This document shows positions 56,420 through 64,000 of a DNA stretch of 64,000 bases, in pieces. A program made the position numbers and the translations under genes. The stretch is from Chaetorhynchus papuensis (Eukaryota; Chordata; Aves; Passeriformes; Rhipiduridae), in contig VWYX01000381.1 in the NCBI GenBank assembly GCA_013396525.1, positions 1 through 64,000 of the forward strand, given 5' to 3'. The notes below the pieces were generated by a model. The model saw only the letters and a program-made list of their open reading frames with translations, made no database searches and had not been told where the DNA came from. How positions within the stretch are numbered: the first letter of the stretch is position 1; every line of letters starts with the position of its first letter.

Positions 56420-56590
56420 TGAAAGAAACAAGAAGGCAAGGTGGAAGGCAGGACACAGAGGTAGAAAAGGAGTCAGTGTGTGGTAAGGGAAATACAAAGG
56501 TAAAAACAAGAGGAAGGAGGAGATACAGAACTGAAGTAAGGAGAGAAAGATAAAAGAATAGAGAGCGCATGTGAGGGAGAGAGAGCAGAT
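56420..56590 (+). repeat. purine-rich (GA-rich) low-complexity stretch
   Basis: About 170 nt dominated by A and G (GGAAGGAGG, GAGAGAAAGA, GAGGGAGAGAGAG) with scattered pyrimidines, in PRKAR2B intron 1. Confidence 0.7.
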
Positions 56591-59500
56591 TAAATTCTCT
56601 GCCCTTATTTTTCTACCCAGACATAGCCCTCGTCTCTCTAATTTATGTCCTGAATTTTCTATTGAAATTCTGATTGGCTTATAAATATATTTCAGAAGAG
56701 CATAAATGTAAACTTAACTAAAATCAGTGGTCAATGCATTGTATGGATGTGAACTTGGTCGTCTGATGTTGAGAGATCTTTTAAATGTCTTGCCATAGTC
56801 ATCTCTCGTATTACCATGTTTGGAGCCTCATAACACTTGTATTTTAATGAAAGTTTCAAGTCAAGTTTTTTTTATGGAGAATCCAGATTGTTTTCAGACA
56901 ATTTCTGTTTTAAAATAACAGTAGTGGTCATCATCAAGGAAGTCAACAGGCGTGTGGGTACAGCTGCCTTCTTCATAGGCAGCTAAGAGGGTGCTGAAGG
57001 AGAAATGAAGTATTGAACAGTACATAACAAGCATGGTGAAATGTTCCTTCTTTTAATGCTTCATACAAGTCACAGTGGTTATTTCAGCAACTGTTATTTT
57101 AATGGAAATGCCTTAAAGTCATGCTGCAGTGAAACTATTCCCATCCCAGGCTTGAGCTCCTATTATGAGCTCCAAGTGAGTGTAATTATACAGAAGTTCT
57201 GTGCTTTGAAAAGGTGAGAGGTTTTTAAAAAGTGAATGAAGCAGGAGAGAAGTTTGAGAAAAAGAGCCATTAAAAATGGCTTAGTGTTCTCTGCTGCTGG
57301 AATAGGTCCTGACATACATAAATTAGAAGAGGTAATTTTACCAGGGATGATACATTTATCACATAGTCTATTTGCTATTGTGGGTTGTTTTATGGATGTG
57401 GGTGCACAAAAGATGAAGTCCATGTATACATGAGCTACTACATGCTAGATAAACCTGTAAAAGAAATAAGCTTGTCTTATATTACCATCAATTATGGTAT
57501 TTGAAAGTAGTCTTATGAGAATTCAAAGGGAAATACACATTTTTTCCCTTTCTTTGGGACATTGGGTGATGATACTGGTAAGTCTAGATAGCTTTATATA
57601 GGGGTTTTATACTGAAACCCCTTATCCTTTCAGGGAACCCTTTTAGGCTAACCCTTTCACGTGCTGTGTAGGAATGATAACCCACTTACTGCATGGAACT
57701 GAATAGAATGTTTTGATTGTGACAAGTAATTACAAACTTGGGGTTTTATTTAATTTTTTTCTTTACTGAATACATTTTTTGGTCTGTAGGTCAGTTTTCA
57801 CTCATAGTATCAAAGAAGACTTCATCAAAGAGGGTGAAATCTGGCTTTGAATGTGTTTTGTTTTCTCTTCTTTTTTTTACTTTTCTAATTGACTGGTGCT
57901 ATTACGTTTTCCTTGTAGAAAAACATTGTTTGTCAATTTAGTTTTTCATTAAAAAATTTGAGGAGCTCTGTTTCAAGTTTTTGTGCACTTGGTGATAAAA
58001 ATAGCAGAAGTACTCACACAGAATTTCTATTTGCAGTTTCTAGGCAGTGTAATAGACGAATCCAGATTTAAATCGATGCAGCAAGTAACCCAGAAGACAT
58101 ACAGTTTTGGGGTTACATCAAAAAGATGATGTTAATCAAATGCCCAGTACCTCATTCAGCATTTCAAATGATACCATGTCATACAAAAACATGGGAGGTC
58201 TGAAATTAAGGGCGATGGAGACAGGCAAGAGTGCCTGAAATACATGGGAGTGAAATGCAGATTGTAGGTACAAGGTATCCTCAGAATGAACTGGGCAACA
58301 GCCACGTGGCAGTCTGCCATCCTTTCCATAAATGGCATCCTTTTAGCATTGCTGCTCAGAAAAGTAATTTGTGGATCACAGATAAAATTATAAAAATAAT
58401 TAAAAATTATAAAGAACAGAACAAAAAAAATTTCCGAATTTTAATTTAGTCAGCCTTGCTTTATTGTGCTATAACACTCTGGATAATGGAAGGTTGAGTG
58501 GTAAAAAGCATGCTGTAACAACAGAAAGTGGTTTTCACTTATGTGTTTGACTCTTAAATTACTCTGCTTAATGAGATTAAGAAAAAAATCATCAGAGCAA
58601 GAATTTGAAGCTGAGAGCTGGAGCAGGTAAAGGCTGATAATGAGAATAGCTTTCTTACACATACTGTTCCAGTTATATGACTGAAGTGGTTTTTGTAAAG
58701 CTGGGCTAAAAGGGACAATTAGTAAATATTATGAAGGCTTCCTTAATGGAGGGTCTAGAAAATTGCTGTATAAAATAGATTTTGAAAGGAGAAGTAATGT
58801 GATCTTTCCTGCTCAGTTGTTCCAGATACCATCCTGCTTGTATAAAGATTTTTATAACAGCATCAATCCCTTCTGAATCCCTGTGATGCAGATGTCAAAC
58901 ATGTTTTTATAAATAGTAGTAGTGTTTTCATATTATAACTTTTTAGCAGACATGTCCATTGTAAAGCATACCAGACAGGAAGAAAAGAAATCCTTGCCCA
59001 ACACTGGAAAGAAAACATTCCTTGCAAAGCCTCAGTGTAGACTATAAATAAAAGATGTACTGAATTCTCAGTGTTGGGATGAATACAAGGTGGAACCAAG
59101 CGTAAGCATTCAGACTTGCCTGCCCAAGAACACAGCCTGAAAGGCTTGGTGTGTTTTCCCATTTTGATTTTAATGATGGTTTGTAATGTTAGTGTGAAAA
59201 CCAAAATTCATTTCCATCAGTTGTAAGGCATTTGTAAATATTGCAGGATATGGGTTAACTTGAACTCAACCTGTCCATGACAGCTTTGCTATGGCCTTTT
59301 TTTGGATGACCTCACATATGAATATATATTTGTTACTGCACTGATCTCGTCCTTCTAATTTCTTTCCCATTCTTTTTACCACTGAAATTGTTTCCTTTTA
59401 GATCCTCTCTCTGAAGCTGTCACACTTTTCATTGGTGCTGAAGAACTCCAACTTTGGGCCAGTAATTGCCTTTGCTAAAAAAATGCAGACTAATACCACA

Positions 59501-61098
59501 GGTCCTCGAAATACATGTTGGTCTAGAAATTTTGCTATTTAACATCTTGGAAATGAATGTCTAAAAGCTGGTAAATATGTTTAAGTATTCCTCCTGTATT
59601 AACAATGGTTAATATGACAAAAAACTTTGTCTAATAGAGGGCTGGAATTGTCCTGAGATCTCTTGTTCTCTTCCAAAACAATGTTTGCGATACTCATCAC
59701 ACTTGCAGTCAGAAACAATTATGATATGTGCTGCAGACATATATTAAAATTTTATTCAGGCTTCAAACATTATGTTTTCTACTATTATAATAAACCATTT
59801 TTTCATCATGAATGAGTTTTGAAAATTGTATATTCTTAATAATTGATGATATTAAACATTAGAGGGAGAGGCTTAATTTTTGTCCCCAGTTACGCCTAAT
59901 ATCTACTGAAATTGAGAAGTTAGGACCCAATAGCTTTATCGATCTGTTTCATCATGAGCCTCTTTAGTACTAGACCCAGTCATCATTTTATCTTTAGTTC
60001 TATTTTGGGGGTTTTTATTTTCCAGTTTTGAATGCATAGTGCTTTTTCTTTCCAGCCATTTTGTTCAGTACCTTTGCATAACATTCAGGCATCTTTCTCT
60101 AAAAGCCATCTTTTAGCTGATAATTTATCTTTCTCTGCTGGTTTTTAATAGGTAGTCTAAACAAGAGAAACTTTGCTCTAGCCTTCACCACTACAATATT
60201 TAAGCATCTGTGAGGTAATTTAAATACAAAGTTAACAGCCTGCCTTCCTTCCTGTTGCTTCAGCCTACAGGAAATACTGTTTAATACCTAATGCACATAT
60301 AAAAAATTGGTTTAAAAGAAGATAGATGGTTATATATTCTTAGATACTACTAACTTCAATTCTTGTTAAAAAATTTATCTGCAGTATTTTTCTGCATGTC
60401 TCCCTTGCTAAGCTGTCAGTTTTCCCCTTCTATTGGAATGTAGCTGCTGCTGGCAGTTGAGGTGGGAGTAGATGTAGACTCATTTGCATTATCCCCCTTG
60501 CAAAGAGAAGTAATTTGTTCTTCTGGCTTTGCCTTCTTAGTTTCAGGAATAAAATGGAGTCACTGATTTAAGTGCACCCTAGTTTGCCGTCTATCTGGAA
60601 TATATTGTCATGTGAACATGGCTCATCTGTAATTATTTCAGTTTATGGCCTCAAAAAAATTGCAAAAAGAAGAGGAACAATGTCATACTTTCTTCAAGTC
60701 CATCCTTCAAATTATTTTATTAAGCACAGATGCAGGGTTTGGGAGGTATAGGGAGACTGGGAAGTCTTGGGATCTTGGGAAGTCTAATCAAAGGACGGTT
60801 CGATCTTGTGAGAGAAAGCTAGGCTTTCCATGCAAATATGTAGGTGTTTGTCCTCTTCCCTGACTTTGTTTTTGGAAATTCAAGGCATTTCTCAACAAGA
60901 ACTTCTGTAAATACTGCTAAAAAGACCTGAGTTTCTTGCTACTGCCAAAATTGGGTGTCACTGATCCATTTCCACCAAAGAGAGTTTTCCTGGGAAGGTT
61001 GTGTGGTTGTACAAAAGTACAGCAATGAGTTGCAACCTACTTCTTTCATCTCCACGTTTTTTTTGGCTGAAAGATCTTTCTCATGCACTGGAATAAAA

Positions 61099-61180
61099 GA
61101 ACAAAAACCAAACAAACAAAAAAACCCAAAAAACCACAAAACCCCCCCCCCCAAAAAAACCCAACAAAAAGAAACAAATG
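61099..61180 (+). repeat. A/C-rich low-complexity stretch with an 11-C run
   Basis: Repeated CAAA, AACCC and AAAAACC units with a C homopolymer near 61142-61152. Its complement resembles the G/T-rich stretch at 7781-7870. Confidence 0.8.
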
Positions 61181-62179
61181 GTAGTAGGAGACAGTAAAAG
61201 ACAGTAAGAACAATTTTTTCAAGGTTTTTCACCTTTTGTTGCTGTTCAGAGGGTATCAAGTGTTTTGTTTTCCTTCTTTTTTTTTTTCTTTTTTTCCCCA
61301 CAGTATGTGAAATTAAGAAGGTTGCTTGACCTGCTCTTAATCCAGAAGCTCATTCATGGGCTAAGATCCATTTCCCTTGTTTTGAGAAAAAGTCTTATTT
61401 GCAGTTCTGTTTTACAGTAATGGGAGATAAATCACAGAAATGTGTGTGATCACCCTTCTCAGTCAAGAGGAGTCAGGTTGATATTTACAATTCTGGGATG
61501 ACACTCACTGTCTCCATGGCTGTGACACCAGATAACATAAGGCCATCTGGGGCTGAGCTGATGTCAGGTGCATGTATAGGCCTTTCAGAACAGGAGACAA
61601 GTACTCTTGGATCCAGATCATTGTAGTCTTGGTGTCAGCCTGTACCTCATTGGGGCTTACTGAAATAGGCTTTTTCCTGTTAGAAAAATGTTTTTGTGTC
61701 CAACTCTGGAAGAATTCTGCCACTATAGCATCTGGATCCTTAACAGAATCAAAACTAAACATGTAAATGAGCTTCAGGAAGATGTCCTTAAATCCTACAG
61801 GTTAAGGAGAATATTAGTGCTTCTTCCTAATAAAGTAAGTGACGTATTGCCTCTTCTAGCTTGGAGGTGACAGACCCAAGGTCTCTTTTGTGGAAGCTGG
61901 CCTGCGGTTCCACCCTTCAGGAGGGATCTCTCCCAGAAGGCACTGCTAGAGGCCCCCACTGTCATGGGCACAAGCAGGGAATCATTCCACTGCCATGGGG
62001 AAATTCAGGCTTTAAGCAAAATTATTTTTGTTCTTTTTTATGAGCCTAGAGTTTTCTGTGCTTGTGTGTTTAGCTTCTGAGAAAGCAGGTATCAGTTGCG
62101 GCTGTGGTCAGTATGTTGCAATCTGATGTCTCACCTTTGCCATCTATTGCAATGTCCTTTCCAGTGAATTACTTTCTTC

Positions 62180-62197
62180 TTTTTTTTTTTTTTTTTT
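62180..62197 (+). repeat. poly(T) run, 18 nt
   Basis: Uninterrupted T homopolymer in PRKAR2B intron 1. Confidence 0.9.
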
Positions 62198-64000
62198 AAG
62201 TTTTGATGTTTAATTTGCTGAAGTTATTACACAGTTGCTTGTGAAGAAGTAATAAAACTGACTATGCAGCTCTGAACATACAAACTGGCACATGCCTTCT
62301 TTGTTTCTTTAAATCCTAGTGTGAATTTTGTTCCAGCACTCTGATTGATTGGTATGGGTTCAGTTCAGTGGGGTGAAAACAGACCAATCCAGCTTTGATG
62401 GCCTGAGAGGGGCAGAGGGTGTATGGCATGGAGTGTGTCCTGTACCCTTGCAGCACTCAGTCTGATTCAGGAAGAAGTGGATTCTAAAGGTGCATTGCAG
62501 TGTTCAGGTGGAGGAAGAACCTGAGTGTCTGGTTCAGAGCCATCTAATACTGATGTTGGGAGTGTCTAGTACTGATCAGCTGGCAGGCCAAGACTGAATC
62601 TATGTGACCTGTCCTTCATGGTAGGTACTGGTTTGGTATCAGCGTCTATTTTTCACAAATTACTAGAAACTTCTTTCCTTCAAGGCTTTTCTCATTGTTA
62701 AATTCAGTTGAAAATTATAGAGCAAGGTCAGGGGTTTTTTTTTGTTAAAGGAATTTGTGTATCACTTGCAAAATGAAATTGCCCTTTCTTGTTTCCAGTG
62801 TTTGAATGGCTTGTGCTGAAACCAATTTAAAATTGGCAGACCAGGTTCTTTCATTTGACTGCTGTTTTCTGTTGTTCAGATCCTACATATTTTATGGAAA
62901 TGGTTTGATTTCTAAGTAACTTTTTGTTTTAAAAACAAAAAACAAAATTTTGCACTGGAAGTGTGAAATGAAGAAAAGAGGCATGTTAATCAGAATTATT
63001 GACATGTCTGTAAAACTGGGTAGTGTTCATCTATAATACTTCCAGAAATAGAAAATACATACATGTCTGTTTTTAATAGACTGTCCTGATGAAGCTCTTG
63101 TCGTGCATCAAATTAGTGATAAAAACATCTTAAAATGATTATATATGGTGCAGTGTAGAAACTGAGGGTAACTTCCCATATCCTACCAGTCATAAGAGAT
63201 ACTTAAAAATTGTGGGAAAAAAATTTATTTTAATACCCCATGGGTCTGGCTGAAATCTGGAATACAAAGGAATTTGGACTGAAGGCTAAGGTTTGGTCTA
63301 TTCTAATCTCATCCCTTGATAACTATCCTTTAAGGAAGAAGAATTCACAAATTAAAAATAGGGCTCTGAGAGTTAAGACAAATTAGGTTAACTCTTCATG
63401 TGTGTCACAGACTTGCTGTGTGCCTTTGAGTAGTTTGCACTGGCACCTGTAACTTGGTGAAATGGACTATTTGCCATTCCCAGCTTGCAGCTGTAGCAGT
63501 ATGTGTGTGAAGGGCTGTGAAGGGCTCATGTAGCACTGTTTGCCTACCATACTTGAAAAAACTTCTATATCTTAGAGGCCAGGGCCCAGCTGATGCCAGA
63601 ATTTAAGAAATTTTTATCTGATGTATCATTTTTTTCTGGCCAAATATGGAAAATAATGGGTTTATCTTTGACTGTAAAGTGCAGGAATACATGAGCAATC
63701 AGCAAAGCCCTTGTAAACAGGGGAAACTTATATGGTTTGGTTAGGCTACAAAGATTGCCCTTCAAAGTGTAATAAACCTGAGAAAGTTTTAGAGAATTTT
63801 GCCATTGTCCTTTGTCGATTATATCTGGGCCAGCTTGACTTCTTCCTGGTTTTCCCACAGAAGAGTGCTGGTAAGATTGTTGGTAACCATAGCTTTGTGC
63901 TCTAGTGGAAAGAAGAGCATGTCCCCAAAGGGCACAGACCCTCTGGGGAGTGCAGGGCAGAGACACAGGGCACGCTGCAGAGGGAAGTTCTGCGTGAGCC

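Larger units (their letters stand above)
50593..64000 (+). other. PRKAR2B: PRKAR2B intron 1 (5' part)
   Basis: From donor GTAAGG to the right edge. The first 290 bp remain in the CpG island; beyond that the sequence is AT-rich. I searched by eye for an exon encoding the RFTRRAS inhibitor site and found none, in keeping with the very long first intron of the vertebrate gene. It contains a 58-bp inverted repeat (55445-55502), a purine-rich stretch (56420-56590), an A/C-rich patch (61099-61180) and an 18-T run (62180-62197). No transposable element is recognised with confidence. Confidence 0.85.

Noticed and set aside
50593..64000. PRKAR2B exon 2 (inhibitor-site exon)
   Set aside because: No frame on the + strand contains an RRxS-V/C-type inhibitor site in a splice-flanked block; the exon must lie beyond the window.
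1..64000. CRISPR arrays, operons, tRNA or rRNA genes
   Set aside because: No regularly spaced repeats, no cloverleaf-type sequence and no rRNA segments seen; the window is vertebrate nuclear DNA.

Overview
This is a eukaryotic nuclear window, almost certainly from a bird. Its genes are split by GT-AG introns and separated by AT-rich non-coding DNA. It contains CR1 LINE copies in the form typical of avian genomes, and a solo LTR of a family I associate with neoavian genomes. The gene order PIK3CG then PRKAR2B, both on the + strand, matches the conserved vertebrate synteny block (human 7q22). I cannot name the species.

1-25049 is the 3' part of PIK3CG (PI3-kinase p110-gamma). The window opens inside the large coding exon, at about human residue 295, and contains ten coding exons ending at a TAA at 25047-25049. 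The spliced frame is intact: 2439 nt, 812 residues plus stop. It covers the end of the Ras-binding domain, the C2 domain, the helical domain and the whole lipid-kinase domain with all catalytic motifs. Its introns hold a CR1 LINE fragment (8121-8761), an antisense solo LTR (12169-12670), a G-quadruplex-type run (7781-7818) and several short perfect hairpins.

25050-49640 is the 3' UTR and the intergenic space. I recognise no protein gene there. It holds three further CR1 fragments of different ages, a CpG-enriched patch near 27.4-27.8 kb, simple repeats and a candidate CTCF-like site.

49640-50880 is a strong CpG island containing the promoter and first coding exon (50265-50592) of PRKAR2B (PKA regulatory subunit RII-beta). 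The exon encodes the dimerisation/docking domain and part of the acidic linker. 50593-64000 is the start of the large first intron; exon 2 is not reached.

The two genes are functionally related. p110-gamma produces PIP3 downstream of GPCRs and is a known anchoring partner and substrate of PKA, while PRKAR2B encodes a PKA regulatory subunit. I found no previously undescribed system. The points most worth checking are an in-frame open 5' extension of PRKAR2B with a strong Kozak context, a 75-nt pure pyrimidine tract just before its start codon, a proline run in its linker, and several unexplained perfect hairpins.
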